Part shown: one piece after another, positions 17,758-27,784 of the stretch
Layout of the letters: each line of letters starts with the position of its first letter
Position numbering within the stretch: the first letter of the stretch is position 1
Assembly: GCA_004017275.1 (NCBI GenBank)
Contig: SAKE01000010.1
Span: forward strand, 1 to 64,000
Length of the DNA stretch: 64,000 nt
Reading direction: 5' to 3'
Source of the DNA: Mesorhizobium sp.
Lineage (GTDB): Bacteria; Pseudomonadota; Alphaproteobacteria; Rhizobiales; Rhizobiaceae
Notes under the pieces: model-generated
Told to the model about the DNA's origin: nothing
The model's input: the letters and a program-made list of their open reading frames with translations, nothing else
Database searches by the model: none
Program-made: the position numbers and the translations under genes

Positions 17758-18503
17758 AAGCCTGGCTTCCATCGCTGCTCAGGCTTGCCGTGGTGGTGCT
17801 GCTCGTCGCCTTCGTCACCAATCCCGGCTGGTTCGAGCCGCTGCTAAAACCGCTGACCGAGAACAACGCACCGGTGATCTACAATCAGGGCAGCCTGCTG
17901 ACGCTGACCTTGCTGCATTTGCGCACCGTTCTGATAGCCACCGTGGCTGCGACCATCGTTGCGGTGGCGCTTGCCATCCTGGTCACCAGGCCCGCCGGCG
18001 CCGAGTTCCTGCCGCTGTCGCGCAGCCTGGTGAATATCGGCCAGACCTTTCCGCCGGTAGCGGTGCTGGCGCTTGCGGTGCCGGCGGTCGGCTTCGGCGA
18101 AAAGCCGACGCTCATCGCGCTGTTTCTCTACGGCCTGCTGCCGATCTTCGAGAACGCGCTAACCGGCCTGACGACATTGCCGGCCAGTGTGATGGAGGCC
18201 GCGCGCGGTGCCGGCATGACCGGCTGGCAAAGGCTCACCAAGGTCGAGCTGCCGCTCAGCGCCCCGATCATCCTCGGCGGTATCAGGCTGTCGGTGGTGA
18301 TCAGCCTTGCCACCGCCACCATCGGTTCGACGGTGGCTGCCAAGACGCTTGGCGAAGTGATCATCGCCGGGCTGTTGTCCAACAACCTCGCCTTCATCCT
18401 GCAGGGCGGCCTGATCGTGGCAGCCCTTGCCGTGCTGATCTATGACGGTCTGTCGGCGATCGAGCGCTACACGGTACGCCGCATGGGCCGGGAGGCAGAG
18501 TAG
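17754..18503 (+). CDS. Osmoprotectant ABC importer, short permease (YehW-like)
   Basis: 249 residues from the ATG at 17754, overlapping the ATPase stop (ATGA). Six hydrophobic segments; EAA-type loop TLPASVMEAARGAGMTGWQRL near residues 140-160. Together with the long permease it forms the heteromeric channel. Confidence 0.88.
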   Translation: MKAWLPSLLRLAVVVLLVAFVTNPGWFEPLLKPLTENNAPVIYNQGSLLTLTLLHLRTVLIATVAATIVAVALAILVTRPAGAEFLPLSRSLVNIGQTFPPVAVLALAVPAVGFGEKPTLIALFLYGLLPIFENALTGLTTLPASVMEAARGAGMTGWQRLTKVELPLSAPIILGGIRLSVVISLATATIGSTVAAKTLGEVIIAGLLSNNLAFILQGGLIVAALAVLIYDGLSAIERYTVRRMGREAE

Positions 18504-18614
18504 CCGCGTCCTGCGTCGGGCCAATTTCAATCGATCTAATAGGAGGGTGCCGACGGCAGCCGTCGCTTGGCTCGAACCATTTGGGCGAAAGCCGGGCAAA
18601 AACCGAACAATATC

Positions 18615-18643
18615 TTGACGTTCGCAGCCCTGTTTCGCATACA
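18615..18643 (+). promoter_or_regulatory. Candidate sigma-70 promoter of hppA
   Basis: TTGACG (18615-18620) and CATACA (18638-18643) are spaced by 17 bases in the 238-base gap before hppA, leaving a leader of about 90 bases. Confidence 0.5.
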
Positions 18644-18741
18644 CCGCTGCGAAGAGGCGGATTCCGTGCTCGGAATCCGGTCTTTGTCTCAACGGCCCAG
18701 GGAGGGGTTCTTTTGGGCCATCAATCGAGGAAAATCCGGCA

Positions 18742-20883
18742 ATGACAATTATTTCCGCCGTCATCGCCTGCGGCCTGCTTTCAATCCTTTACGCCATCTG
18801 GGCGACACGTTCGGTCCTTGCGGCCGATCAGGGCAATGCACGCATGCAGGAAATCTCCGCGGCCATCCGCGAGGGCGCACAGGCCTATCTGGCGCGTCAG
18901 TACACCACCATCGCCATCGTTGGCGTCGTCGTCCTCCTGCTCGCCTGGTGGTTGCTGTCCATCAGCGCCGCGATCGGCTTCCTGATCGGTGCCGTGCTGT
19001 CTGGCGCCGCCGGCTTCATCGGCATGCATGTCTCCGTTCGCGCCAATGTTCGCACGGCGCAGGCGGCATCGAACAGCCTCGCCGCCGGCCTCGACATCGC
19101 TTTCAAGTCGGGCGCCATCACCGGCATGCTGGTTGCTGGCTTGGCCCTGCTCGGCGTGTCGATCTACTACCTTGTCCTGACCCACTTCATGGGCCTTCAG
19201 CCCAATGACCGTATCGTCATCGATTCGCTGGTCTCGCTCGGCTTCGGCGCATCGCTGATCTCGATCTTCGCCCGTCTCGGCGGCGGCATCTTCACCAAGG
19301 GCGCCGATGTTGGCGGCGATCTCGTCGGCAAGGTCGAAGCCGGTATTCCCGAAGATGATCCCCGCAACCCGGCCACCATCGCCGACAATGTCGGCGACAA
19401 TGTCGGCGATTGTGCCGGCATGGCCGCCGACCTGTTCGAAACCTACGCGGTGACGGTCGTCGCCACCATGGTTCTCGGCGCTATCTTCTTCGGCGGCACT
19501 GCCGTTCTCGGTGCGGCGATGCTCTATCCGCTCGCCATCTGCGGCGCTTGCATCCTGACCTCGATCGTCGGCACCTTCTTCGTCAAGCTCGGCTCCAACG
19601 GCTCGATCATGGGCGCGCTCTACAAGGGTCTGATCGTCACTGGCCTGCTGTCCATCGTCGGCCTCGGCGTCGCAACCCAGGTGACACTCGGCTGGGGCGA
19701 GATCGGCACGGTTGCCGGCATGGTCATCACCGGCAAGAACCTGTTCATCTGCGGCCTGATCGGCCTTGTGGTGACCGGTCTCATCGTGGTGATCACCGAG
19801 TACTACACCGGCACCAACAAGCGCCCGGTCAACTCCATCGCCCAGGCGTCGGTCACCGGTCACGGCACCAACGTCATCCAGGGCCTTGCGGTCTCGCTGG
19901 AATCGACGGCACTGCCGGCGATCGTCATCGTCGGCGGCATCATCTCGACCTACCAGCTCGCCGGCCTCTACGGCACGGCGATCGCGGTCACGACGATGCT
20001 CGGCCTTGCCGGCATGATCGTTGCGCTCGACGCCTTCGGCCCAGTCACTGACAATGCCGGCGGCATTGCCGAAATGGCCGGCCTGCCCAAGGAAGTGCGC
20101 CACTCCACCGACGCGCTCGATGCGGTCGGCAACACCACCAAGGCGGTGACCAAAGGCTACGCCATCGGTTCGGCCGGTCTCGGCGCATTGGTGCTGTTTG
20201 CCGCCTACTCGAACGACCTGAAGTTCTTTGCCGCCAATGGCGACAAATATCCCTACTTCCAGGGCATGGGCGAGATCTCCTTCGATCTCTCCAACCCTTA
20301 TGTCGTTGCCGGCCTGATCTTCGGCGGCCTGATCCCGTATCTGTTCGGCGGCATCGCCATGACGGCCGTCGGCCGTGCGGCGGGCGCCATTGTCGAGGAA
20401 GTGCGCAAGCAGTTCCGCGAGGATCCGGGCATCATGGCCGGTACCTCCAAGCCGAATTACGCCCGCGCGGTCGACCTTCTGACCAAGGCGGCGATCCGGG
20501 AAATGATCATCCCCTCGCTGCTGCCGGTGCTGGCGCCGCTCGTCGTCTATTTCGGTGTGCTGCTGATCTCCGGCTCGAAGGCTTCCGCCTTTGCAGCGCT
20601 GGGCGCCTCGTTGCTCGGCGTCATCGTCAATGGCCTGTTCGTCGCCATCTCGATGACTTCCGGCGGCGGCGCCTGGGACAACGCCAAGAAGTCCTTCGAA
20701 GACGGCTTTATCGACAAGGACGGCGTCAAGCACCTCAAGGGTTCCGAAGCGCACAAGGCTTCGGTGACCGGCGACACGGTCGGCGATCCCTACAAGGACA
20801 CCGCTGGTCCGGCCGTCAACCCTGCGATCAAGATCACCAACATCGTGGCGCTCCTGCTGCTGGCCGTTCTCGCGCACGGCTGA
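18742..20883 (+). CDS. hppA: Membrane-bound proton-pumping pyrophosphatase
   Basis: 713 residues with about sixteen membrane helices. Pyrophosphate-binding motifs are intact: [20 protein letters not shown] and [13 protein letters not shown] (about residues 190-228), and the C-terminal [17 protein letters not shown]. The GNTTKA motif (Lys where K+-dependent enzymes have Ala) marks the K+-independent, proton-translocating subclass. It couples pyrophosphate hydrolysis to proton export across the inner membrane. Single-gene transcript with its own promoter and terminator. Confidence 0.96.
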   Translation: MTIISAVIACGLLSILYAIWATRSVLAADQGNARMQEISAAIREGAQAYLARQYTTIAIVGVVVLLLAWWLLSISAAIGFLIGAVLSGAAGFIGMHVSVRANVRTAQAASNSLAAGLDIAFKSGAITGMLVAGLALLGVSIYYLVLTHFMGLQPNDRIVIDSLVSLGFGASLISIFARLGGGIFTKGADVGGDLVGKVEAGIPEDDPRNPATIADNVGDNVGDCAGMAADLFETYAVTVVATMVLGAIFFGGTAVLGAAMLYPLAICGACILTSIVGTFFVKLGSNGSIMGALYKGLIVTGLLSIVGLGVATQVTLGWGEIGTVAGMVITGKNLFICGLIGLVVTGLIVVITEYYTGTNKRPVNSIAQASVTGHGTNVIQGLAVSLESTALPAIVIVGGIISTYQLAGLYGTAIAVTTMLGLAGMIVALDAFGPVTDNAGGIAEMAGLPKEVRHSTDALDAVGNTTKAVTKGYAIGSAGLGALVLFAAYSNDLKFFAANGDKYPYFQGMGEISFDLSNPYVVAGLIFGGLIPYLFGGIAMTAVGRAAGAIVEEVRKQFREDPGIMAGTSKPNYARAVDLLTKAAIREMIIPSLLPVLAPLVVYFGVLLISGSKASAFAALGASLLGVIVNGLFVAISMTSGGGAWDNAKKSFEDGFIDKDGVKHLKGSEAHKASVTGDTVGDPYKDTAGPAVNPAIKITNIVALLLLAVLAHG

Positions 20884-20905
20884 ACAAGTTCGGCACTTGA
20901 ATGAC

Positions 20906-20938
20906 AAAACCCGCCGGAGCGATCTGGCGGGTTTTTGT
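20906..20938 (+). terminator. Rho-independent terminator of hppA
   Basis: AAAACCCGCC pairs with GGCGGGTTTT around GGAGCGATCT; a T-tract ends the stem, 23 bases past the stop. Confidence 0.88.
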
Positions 20939-21032
20939 TTGGCTTCAACGGACAAGCTTCAGACCGAAGGGGATACCCGAAAGGGCGGGCTTTGAAGAGC
21001 AACTGGCCCATCATGTCGCCTGGATGCTGTTG

Positions 21033-21515
21033 TCAAGCCGACACGATGATATCGTCACGTCCGAGTCGTTCGTTCAATTCCCACAAGGCTGTCCGGTTGC
21101 TGTCCCATTTGAGCAACTGGGATGCTTGTTCATAAGCCACCCATTGATATTCGGTGTGTTCGCGCGACAGCACGATGGTCAGATCACCATTCAGATGTAT
21201 CCCGAACGCACGCTCCAGGACGACGTACACGTTCGGCCCCCAAAGGTCACGGTCCGGGAAGTGAAAGGCCGGCACGCTAGCCACCGCGTCTAGCGGGATC
21301 AACGACGCTTTGAGGGGTATGCCAGCCTCCTCCATCGCTTCACGTCTCGCGGCTTGTTCAGCCGATTCTCCCTGTTCGACGCCACCCGCTACTCCTTGCC
21401 AGCAATCCTGCGTGTGGTCTCCGCGCTTGAAAATTGCATACTCAATCCCACGATCGCCGCGATATCGATATGGGATGACCAGAACCTGCTGAGGTAGACG
21501 TGCCATGCTTGTCAC
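21033..21515 (-). CDS. Nudix hydrolase (NudB/dATP pyrophosphohydrolase-like)
   Basis: 160 residues; start ATG at 21515 or a few codons later. The Nudix box is complete: GGVEQGESAEQAARREAMEE followed by AGI (about residues 44-66). The N-terminus QQVLVIPYR and the C-terminal half with WGPNVYVVLER resemble proteins annotated as dATP pyrophosphohydrolase or dihydroneopterin triphosphate diphosphatase. Substrate not determined. It is transcribed toward hppA and probably from its own promoter in the 21516-21580 gap. Confidence 0.82.
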   Translation of the reverse strand: MTSMARLPQQVLVIPYRYRGDRGIEYAIFKRGDHTQDCWQGVAGGVEQGESAEQAARREAMEEAGIPLKASLIPLDAVASVPAFHFPDRDLWGPNVYVVLERAFGIHLNGDLTIVLSREHTEYQWVAYEQASQLLKWDSNRTALWELNERLGRDDIIVSA

Positions 21516-21580
21516 ACGCCACTGAAGACCGCATAGTAACAGGGATAATAGTGGGCGTGGATCGCAGGGATGGCAGAAAA

Positions 21581-21614
21581 CAAAAACCCGCAGGATTGCT
21601 CCCGCGGGTTTTTG
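21581..21614 (-). terminator. Rho-independent terminator of bamE
   Basis: AAAAACCCGC and GCGGGTTTTT are complementary around AGGATTGCTCCC, 45 bases beyond the bamE stop; symmetrical T-tracts make it potentially bidirectional. Confidence 0.82.
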
Positions 21615-21658
21615 GTCGCCTGAGATGATGAGGCTTCCGGAATGGAAGCCGAAAAGAA

Positions 21659-22183
21659 TTAGACGCCGCCGCCCGGAACGCCCGGCGCCAGCTTGCTGGC
21701 GCCGTTGATGATCTGGCTGAGGAAGTTCTGGTCCTTGCCGCCGGTCGGCGTGGTGCGCGAGACGAAGTCGAACATCTTGCCGTCCTTCAGCCCGTAATTG
21801 GCGATCTGTGTGACGCGGCCGTCGGCGCCGAAATAGACCGCCAGCACCTTCTGGTCGATGAGCCGCGGCTTGTCGAAGGCGACATAGCGCTTGCGCGTCT
21901 GCGAAATGTAGTAGAACGCCTCATTGTCGAAAGTCGCCGTCGTCGAGGGCGTGCCGAGCGCCAGCAGCACCTGCTCGCGGCTGGAGCCGACGGGCACCGA
22001 ATCGATTGCTTGCTGGTCGATGACATACCCCTGCGTCAGCGTCTCACTGGGGCTGAGGTCACCGACCATCTTGGAGGTGTGGCAGGCGGATAGCGCCGAA
22101 ATGATAACCAGCAGCGAGATCGCGCCGGCGGGCCTGGACGAGAAGGTCGACTTGAAATTCAGCGCGCGCAACAACAACTCCAT
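21659..22183 (-). CDS. bamE: Outer membrane assembly lipoprotein BamE (SmpA/OmlA)
   Basis: 174 residues from the ATG at 22183; the longer open frame upstream is antisense to the neighbouring gene. A lipoprotein signal ends in ALSAC near residue 33. The BamE fold follows: GYVIDQQAIDSVPVGSSREQVLLALGTPS (about 50-78) and YYISQTRKRYVAFDKPRLIDQKVLAVYF. It is a small subunit of the BAM complex that inserts beta-barrel proteins in the outer membrane. Divergent from the cytochrome c chaperone gene, an arrangement common in alphaproteobacteria. Confidence 0.9.
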   Translation of the reverse strand: MELLLRALNFKSTFSSRPAGAISLLVIISALSACHTSKMVGDLSPSETLTQGYVIDQQAIDSVPVGSSREQVLLALGTPSTTATFDNEAFYYISQTRKRYVAFDKPRLIDQKVLAVYFGADGRVTQIANYGLKDGKMFDFVSRTTPTGGKDQNFLSQIINGASKLAPGVPGGGV

Positions 22184-22285
22184 TAGCTGGCCACAACTTG
22201 CGCTGGGCCGCGAAACCGGTAAACCAGCTTGCTTGCCGATGCAACAAGGCCACTTCAACAAACGGTCCCCAGGAGACCATCCCCA

Positions 22286-22828
22286 ATGTTCCAGCGCATT
22301 TTTGGCCGCGAACGCCACGCCAACCGCGCTATCACCGAGGCGCTTTACGCACAAATCGTGGCGGCGGCGCGGCAAACTGTGTTTTATTCCCACTGGAATG
22401 TGCCGGACACGCCGCTTGGCCGTTTCGAAATGCTGTCGCTGCACATGTTCCTGTTCCAGCACCGGTTGCGCGGTCAGGGCGGCGTGGCGCAAGAGGTTGC
22501 TCAGGTGCTGATCGACGAGTTCTTCCTGGACGTCGATCACTCGCTACGGGAATTGGGCATTGGCGACGTTGGCGTGCCCAAGCGTATGAAAAAGCTGGCA
22601 AAGATGTTTTATGGCCGAACCGCTGCCTATGATGATGCACTCGAAAGAAACGACCGCGACGGGCTCACCGCAGCCCTTGCCCGCAATGTCCGGCCCGACG
22701 CCGGCGCCTGGCTGGAAGCGCCGCTGCTGGCCGACTATGTCATCGATGCCGGCAATCAGCTGGCCGCGCAGCCGTCCGATTCGATTGTTTCCGGCACGCT
22801 GGTGTTTCCCGTCGCCAAGGGAGATTGA
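22286..22828 (+). CDS. Ubiquinol-cytochrome c chaperone family protein
   Basis: 180 residues from the ATG at 22286 (AGGAGA nine bases before). The conserved core, LYAQIVAAARQTVFYSHWNVPDTPLGRFEMLSLHMFLFQHRLR and the later FLDVDHSLRELGIGDVGVPKRMKKLAKMFYGR, are diagnostic of the CBP3-like chaperone family that assists assembly of the cytochrome bc1 complex. Followed three bases later by the DUF177 gene. Confidence 0.9.
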   Translation: MFQRIFGRERHANRAITEALYAQIVAAARQTVFYSHWNVPDTPLGRFEMLSLHMFLFQHRLRGQGGVAQEVAQVLIDEFFLDVDHSLRELGIGDVGVPKRMKKLAKMFYGRTAAYDDALERNDRDGLTAALARNVRPDAGAWLEAPLLADYVIDAGNQLAAQPSDSIVSGTLVFPVAKGD

Positions 22829-22831
22829 ACA

Positions 22832-23380
22832 ATGAAGCATGTTGACCCGCAAAGTCCGGTCTCCTTCCGTGCAAACGTCACTCGCCTGCCGCAGAAGGGC
22901 CTGCCGGTGGTTATCGAGGCCGACGCCGCACAGCGTGCTGCACTAGCCGGGGAGCATGGGCTGCTTTCGGTCGAAGCCTATCGCGCCGAGCTACTGGTGA
23001 CGTCATGGAAGCGCAATGGCGTAAAGGTCAGCGGGCGCGTCGAAGCCGACATCACCCAGGCCTGCATCGTCACGCTCGACCCTGTCGGAGCGCATATCGA
23101 CGAGCCCGTCGAAGCGCTGTTGCTGCCCGAGGACTCCAAGCTCGGACGACAGGGTTTCGATGGCGGCGGCGAGATTCTCATCGACGCGGACGGACCGGAC
23201 GGTCCCGAAACATTTTCCGGTGACACGATCGACGTCGGGGCGCTTGCCGAACAGTTCTTCGGACTGGCGATCGACCCTTATCCGCGCAAGCAGGGCGCGT
23301 CGCTGGATGCAGGTGACGAGAGCGAACAGGCGGAGAATGAATTTCAGCAAAAACTGCGATCCCTGCTGGGAAAATCCTGA
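22832..23380 (+). CDS. DUF177 (YceD-like) protein
   Basis: 182 residues. Two conserved DUF177 blocks: SGRVEADITQACIVTLDPV near residues 67-85 (with one cysteine) and the C-terminal DVGALAEQFFGLAIDPYPRKQGA. In many bacteria DUF177 genes precede rpmF or plsX and influence 23S rRNA or lipid synthesis; here the next gene is plsX. Precise activity unknown. Confidence 0.85.
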   Translation: MKHVDPQSPVSFRANVTRLPQKGLPVVIEADAAQRAALAGEHGLLSVEAYRAELLVTSWKRNGVKVSGRVEADITQACIVTLDPVGAHIDEPVEALLLPEDSKLGRQGFDGGGEILIDADGPDGPETFSGDTIDVGALAEQFFGLAIDPYPRKQGASLDAGDESEQAENEFQQKLRSLLGKS

Positions 23381-23493
23381 AAACCTCGCCCGCGACGGAA
23401 AAGTCGGTTGTGCGGCAGCCCAAAACCGTTATTTTCGCCGAACCTTCGCGGTCGCTAAAGCGACCTGCCGCCTAACCGTGAGATAAATACCGC

Positions 23494-24564
23494 GTGATCA
23501 GGATTTCCATCGATGCCATGGGCGGCGATCACGGACCAGCCGTGGTCATTCCCGCGCTCATGACGGTCGCGACCCGCCGTCCCGACATCCGCTTCGTCAT
23601 CTTCGGGCGTCAGGAGGTCGTGCGTCCGGAACTCGCCAAGTTTCCCAAGCTCGCCGAGGTCAGCGAATTCTTCCATTGCGAAATCGCGGTCAGGATGGAC
23701 GACAAGCCGAGCCAGGCGCTGCGCCACGGCCGCTGGAAGTCGTCGATGTGGAAGGCCGTCGAGGCGGTCAAGACCGGCACGGCGGACGCCTGCATTTCCG
23801 CTGGCAACACCGGCGCGCTGATGGCGATGTCGAAATTCTGCCTGCGTACCATGGCCACCATCGATCGCCCGGCGATCGCGGCCCTTTGGCCGACAATGCG
23901 CGGTGAGAGCGTGGTACTGGATGTCGGCGCCACCATCGGCGCCGATGCGCACCAACTCATCGACTTTGCCATTCTCGGCACCGGCATGGCGCGTTCCGTC
24001 TTCGGCGTCGCCCGGCCCAGCGTCGGGCTGCTCAACGTCGGCGTCGAGGAGATCAAGGGCCAGGAAGAGGTCAAGGAGGCCGGGCGCATGCTGCGCGAGG
24101 CCAACATGGCTTCGATGAACTATCACGGTTTCGTCGAAGGCGACGACATCGGCAAGGGCGTGGTCGACGTCGTCGTCACCGAAGGCTTCGCCGGCAACAT
24201 CGCGCTGAAGACGGCGGAAGGCACGGTTCGCCAGATCTCTGGCTATCTGCGCGCGGCGATGGGCCGGACGCTGATGGCCAGGATCGGCTATGTCTTCGCC
24301 AAGGGCGCTTTCGATCGCCTGCGCGAAAAGATGGATGTCGGTCGCTCCAATGGCGGCGTCTTCCTGGGGCTGAACGGCATCGTGGTAAAGAGCCATGGCG
24401 GAGCTGATTCGGACGGTTTCGCCGCGGCGATCGAGCTTGGTTACGACATGGTGCGCAACAATCTGCTAGACCGCATCGAGGCCGACCTGGATCTGTTCCA
24501 TGCGCGCAACCCGCATGCCCTGACAGCTAGGAAATCCGACGTCGTTACCGACGCAAAGGAATAG
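23494..24564 (+). CDS. plsX: Phosphate acyltransferase PlsX
   Basis: 356 residues, GTG start at 23494. The N-terminal signature [12 protein letters not shown] is exact, and the catalytic half contains [10 protein letters not shown] and [17 protein letters not shown]. It makes acyl-phosphate from acyl-ACP, the first committed step of phosphatidate synthesis via PlsY, as a peripheral membrane enzyme. First of the plsX-fabH-ihfA-MerR block typical of the class. Confidence 0.96.
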   Translation: MIRISIDAMGGDHGPAVVIPALMTVATRRPDIRFVIFGRQEVVRPELAKFPKLAEVSEFFHCEIAVRMDDKPSQALRHGRWKSSMWKAVEAVKTGTADACISAGNTGALMAMSKFCLRTMATIDRPAIAALWPTMRGESVVLDVGATIGADAHQLIDFAILGTGMARSVFGVARPSVGLLNVGVEEIKGQEEVKEAGRMLREANMASMNYHGFVEGDDIGKGVVDVVVTEGFAGNIALKTAEGTVRQISGYLRAAMGRTLMARIGYVFAKGAFDRLREKMDVGRSNGGVFLGLNGIVVKSHGGADSDGFAAAIELGYDMVRNNLLDRIEADLDLFHARNPHALTARKSDVVTDAKE

Positions 24565-24573
24565 GAAAGAACC

Positions 24574-25545
24574 TTGATCAGATCAGTCGTGCGCGGCACG
24601 GGCGCCGCGCTGCCCCGCAGAATCATGAAGAATGCCGATTTCGAAGGCATGGTCGAAACCTCCGACGAGTGGATCGCCCAGCGCACCGGCATTCGCCAGC
24701 GCCATATCGCCGGTGACGACGAGACGACGGCTTCGCTGGGTGAGGCGGCGGCGCGCGCGGCACTTGCCAATGCCGGTCTCACGCCCGCCGACATCGACCT
24801 GATCGTGCTGGCGACCTCGACGCCCAACAACACCTTCCCGGCCACTGCTGTCGATATCCAGAACCGGCTCGGCATGCATCATGGCTTTGCCTTCGACATG
24901 CAGGCGGTCTGCTCGGGCTTCGTCTATGCCGTCACCACAGCCGATCTCTACATCCGCGGCGGCCTGGCCAAGCGCGTCCTGGTCATCGGCTCGGAAACAT
25001 TCTCGCGTATCCTTGACTGGAGCGACCGCTCGACCTGCGTGCTGTTCGGTGACGGCGCCGGTGCCATGATCCTGGCAGCAGGCGAGGGTGCGGGCACGAT
25101 TGCCGACCATGGCGTCCTTGCGGCCAGCCTGCGTTCCGACGGCACGCACAAGGACAAGCTTTTTGTCGACGGCGGGCCTTCGACCACGGGCACGGTCGGC
25201 CATCTCCGGATGGAGGGCCGCGAAGTCTTCAAGCATGCGGTGGGCATGATCACCGATGTCATCGAGGCGACGTTCTCACAAGCCGGCATATCGGCTGATG
25301 ATCTCGACTGGTTCGTGCCGCACCAGGCCAATAAACGAATTATTGACGCTTCCGCCAAGAAGCTCGGGATAGCTGAGCAAAAGGTAGTGGTTACGGTCGA
25401 TTTGCACGGTAACACCTCGGCTGCTTCCGTGCCGCTGGCGCTCTCGGTGGCCGTCGCCGACGGCCGCATCAAGAAGGGCGATCTCGTCCTTCTGGAGGCG
25501 ATGGGTGGCGGCTTCACCTGGGGCGCTGTTCTGGTTCGCTGGTAA
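24574..25545 (+). CDS. fabH: Beta-ketoacyl-ACP synthase III
   Basis: 323 residues, TTG start at 24574 with AGGAAAGA upstream. The catalytic triad is complete: Cys113 (QAVCSGF), His250 (VPHQANKRI) and Asn280 (HGNTSAAS). It condenses acetyl-CoA with malonyl-ACP to start fatty acid synthesis. Follows plsX by nine bases, so both are cotranscribed. Confidence 0.97.
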   Translation: MIRSVVRGTGAALPRRIMKNADFEGMVETSDEWIAQRTGIRQRHIAGDDETTASLGEAAARAALANAGLTPADIDLIVLATSTPNNTFPATAVDIQNRLGMHHGFAFDMQAVCSGFVYAVTTADLYIRGGLAKRVLVIGSETFSRILDWSDRSTCVLFGDGAGAMILAAGEGAGTIADHGVLAASLRSDGTHKDKLFVDGGPSTTGTVGHLRMEGREVFKHAVGMITDVIEATFSQAGISADDLDWFVPHQANKRIIDASAKKLGIAEQKVVVTVDLHGNTSAASVPLALSVAVADGRIKKGDLVLLEAMGGGFTWGAVLVRW

Positions 25546-25648
25546 GTGCCGAACGGTCCGGTTTCGGTCCTTGACCTTGCCGGATCAATTACTTAGGCTC
25601 TGCCGTTGTTGTGTCGAATTTTATGTTTTGAGCTGATGGGACGGTCGC

Positions 25649-25972
25649 ATGGGGGGAAAGACACTTACGCGCGCCGACCTTGCCGAGGCAGTTTACCGGA
25701 AGGTCGGCCTGTCGCGCACTGAATCGGCCGAACTCGTCGAAGCGGTGCTGGATGAAATCTGCGAAGCCATCGTCCGCGGCGAGACGGTGAAGCTGTCGTC
25801 CTTCGCAACGTTCCACGTCCGCTCAAAGAACGAGCGCATTGGCCGCAATCCCAAGACCGGCGAAGAAGTGCCGATCTTGCCGCGCCGGGTGATGACCTTC
25901 AAGTCGTCGAACGTGCTGAAGAGCCGTATCTTGCGCTCCCATCAGAGCGGCAAGGCCAAAAGCGGCAAGTAG
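25649..25972 (+). CDS. ihfA: Integration host factor, alpha subunit
   Basis: 107 residues. Typical HU/IHF fold: [21 protein letters not shown] at the N-terminus and the DNA-grasping arm with [19 protein letters not shown] at about residues 57-75. It bends DNA as a heterodimer with IhfB. The 103-base gap after fabH may hold a separate promoter; the stretch GTCGAATTTTATG (25615-25627) also occurs upstream of ldtR. Confidence 0.96.
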   Translation: MGGKTLTRADLAEAVYRKVGLSRTESAELVEAVLDEICEAIVRGETVKLSSFATFHVRSKNERIGRNPKTGEEVPILPRRVMTFKSSNVLKSRILRSHQSGKAKSGK

Positions 25973-26105
25973 CCCTATTATCTATTGCGCGGTTGAAAAC
26001 CGCTGTCGCCATGACGCCGGGCTTGAATATTGCTTCATAAACCGCTGAAATAAGACCCGATTCGGAAAGGTAAGCCGGATCGTCGTCCAGCGTGAGGATT
26101 CGCCC

Positions 26106-26645
26106 ATGGACAAGAGCCCAGACGCCTTTCGTACCATCAGCGAGGTCGCCGAGGATCTCGATCTGCCACAGCATGTGCTGCGCTTCTGGGAGACGCGTTT
26201 CAACCAGATCAAGCCGATGAAGCGCGGCGGCGGCCGTCGTTACTACCGGCCGCAGGATGTCGAGCTGATCAAAGGCATCCGCCATATGCTCTATGACCAG
26301 GGTTACACCATTAAGGGCGTGCAGAAGCTGTTGCGCGAGAACGGCAATCATTTCCTGGTCGCCATCGGCAATGGCGACATGGCCGCCGTAGAGGCGATCT
26401 CGCAGCGAAGGCAAGCCGATCAGGTGCCGCTGACGCCTGCAGCACAGCCGCGCGGCATGGATGATGAACTGGTTGGCCAGCCGCGCGTCAAGCCCAGCCG
26501 CCGCTTTTTCGGCCTCGGCAAGAGCGAGGAGGACGGTCCGGTGCAACCGGACGCGTCGAAACTCTCGCGCGACAATCGCGCGCTGCTGCAGGAGGCGCTG
26601 TTCGACCTCCTGGAATGCAAGCGCCTGCTTGACCAGGTGCGCTGA
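26106..26645 (+). CDS. MerR-family transcriptional regulator
   Basis: 179 residues. N-terminal winged helix-turn-helix [25 protein letters not shown] (about 8-32) and wing [15 protein letters not shown], then a dimerisation helix. The C-terminal half is charged and variable with no metal-binding cysteines, so not a classical metal sensor. The position after ihfA is conserved across rhizobia; targets are unknown. Confidence 0.9.
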   Translation: MDKSPDAFRTISEVAEDLDLPQHVLRFWETRFNQIKPMKRGGGRRYYRPQDVELIKGIRHMLYDQGYTIKGVQKLLRENGNHFLVAIGNGDMAAVEAISQRRQADQVPLTPAAQPRGMDDELVGQPRVKPSRRFFGLGKSEEDGPVQPDASKLSRDNRALLQEALFDLLECKRLLDQVR

Positions 26646-26646
26646 A

Positions 26647-26690
26647 GCAATTCCAGGAAAAGTGTGAAACGGTTTTCTGTCCGGAATTGC
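26647..26690. repeat. Short palindromic extragenic repeat
   Basis: GCAATTCC (26647-26654) pairs with GGAATTGC (26683-26690) around GAAAAGTGTGAAACGGTTTTC. Same family as the repeat at 6459. It directly follows the MerR gene stop. Confidence 0.7.
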
Positions 26691-26799
26691 GTAAAAACAA
26701 AGAAATAGAGCGCCCGACGCAACGTCGATAGTTCGAAAACCGGAACCCGCCTTCTGGTGAGGCGTTACGCTTCCTTCTGCAAGTGAAGGGAAACACATC

Positions 26800-27102
26800 A
26801 TGGCTTCATATTCGACCTTCTCGGACATCGATCTCGACCGGCAGGTCGCGGCTCTCGCCAAGGAACTGGCCAGCTTGAAGAGGGTCGTGGCCAAGCAAGG
26901 CGGCGCCTACTACGAAGACGGTCGCGATGCCGCGCTCGACACCTATTCCGATCTTGCAGGGCGTCTGCGCGATGCCATGCCGGCAATCCGCAAACAGGGC
27001 AGGGTGATCGAGAAATCGGCCCGCGACCATCCGGCGGCGGCCGCCGCGGTTGGGCTTGTGGTGCTCGGGCTTGTTGCCAGCCTGCTGTTCAGCCGGCGCT
27101 GA
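26800..27102 (+). CDS. Tail-anchored ElaB/YqjD-like (DUF883) membrane protein
   Basis: 100 residues. A charged helical N-terminal part (VAALAKELASLKRVVAKQG) precedes a C-terminal membrane segment of about 20 residues (AAAAVGLVVLGLVASLLFSRR), the layout of ElaB/YqjD proteins, which tether ribosomes or act in stress and stationary phase. The identity is based on layout and the DHPAAAAAVGL motif. Ribosome-binding site AGTGAAGGGAAAC precedes the ATG. Confidence 0.7.
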   Translation: MASYSTFSDIDLDRQVAALAKELASLKRVVAKQGGAYYEDGRDAALDTYSDLAGRLRDAMPAIRKQGRVIEKSARDHPAAAAAVGLVVLGLVASLLFSRR

Positions 27103-27318
27103 GGAATAAGCCCGGTCCTTCGGACAGGTCGCGAATTGCCTTCGCGCAAAAGGTTCCGCCGGAGTTGCGGCATCGGGATTGCGCGCCAAAATCCTCAAAC
27201 TGTCGTTCGATGCACTTGGTGGCCCGAATCGTGTCGAGCCTCGCGTCGCATTGCCAGGAGAAGGCCAGCCTTGAACAAGAAGCCAAGGCCGGTCCTCTCG
27301 TTGGCAAGTCTGCCGGGC

Positions 27319-27501
27319 TTACACCTTCTTCACGTGGTGATGGTGATGATGATGGTGGTAGCGGACGTGGTGGCGATGATGATGGTGGTGACGATGATGC
27401 TTCGCCATCGGGGCCGCGTCCGCGCTCGTCGCGCCGATCACCGGCACCGTGAAAGCCAGTGCGACTGCAAGCCCGAGGGCCGAGAGGAGGGACTTCTTCA
27501 T
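27319..27501 (-). CDS. Histidine-rich small exported peptide
   Basis: 60 residues. A classic signal peptide (KKSLLSALGLAVALAFTVPV, cleavage after ADA near residue 29) is followed by a mature part of about 31 residues with 17 histidines: clusters of 2, 5, 2 and 8, separated by Arg, Val and Tyr. Such sequences bind Ni, Zn, Cu or Co. The mature peptide has no other recognisable domain. A metal buffer in the periplasm is a reasonable guess. Rhizobia often carry short His-rich exported peptides of this kind, but no function is established here. GAGGGA-like purine-rich sequence is not obvious; the ATG at 27501 follows AAAGGAAACGATCC. Confidence 0.75.
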   Translation of the reverse strand: MKKSLLSALGLAVALAFTVPVIGATSADAAPMAKHHRHHHHHRHHVRYHHHHHHHHVKKV

Positions 27502-27784
27502 GGATCGTTTCCTTTGTTTCGTGGGCGCGGGGCGATAGTCTGGCCGCCGCGAATGGAATTACGCTCCTGAATTTTTTCGCCCGTATTTCCCGATGGTAGA
27601 ATTTTGTTTCTGGACTGTTTCTGAGGAATCCGGGCAGTCACCACCATCCGCGGCGAGCCGGCCGTACAGGCGCCCGGTCACGATCCCGTGACGGTCCTTT
27701 TGGCTCTTGGCAAATCGCCGGCGAGCGGGCATGTTCCCGATCGTCTCAGGCAACAACTCCTCATTTGATCAAACTCTTTCAGTC

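Noticed and set aside
18781..20955. Very long open frame on the minus strand (724 codons) opposite hppA
   Set aside because: It is the reverse of a clear H+-pyrophosphatase gene in a GC-rich genome; the antisense frame is rich in Asp, Arg, Gly and His and matches no family.
27165..27452. Plus-strand frame rich in Gly/Asp at 27.2-27.5 kb
   Set aside because: It is the complement of the histidine-codon runs of the exported His-rich peptide gene.
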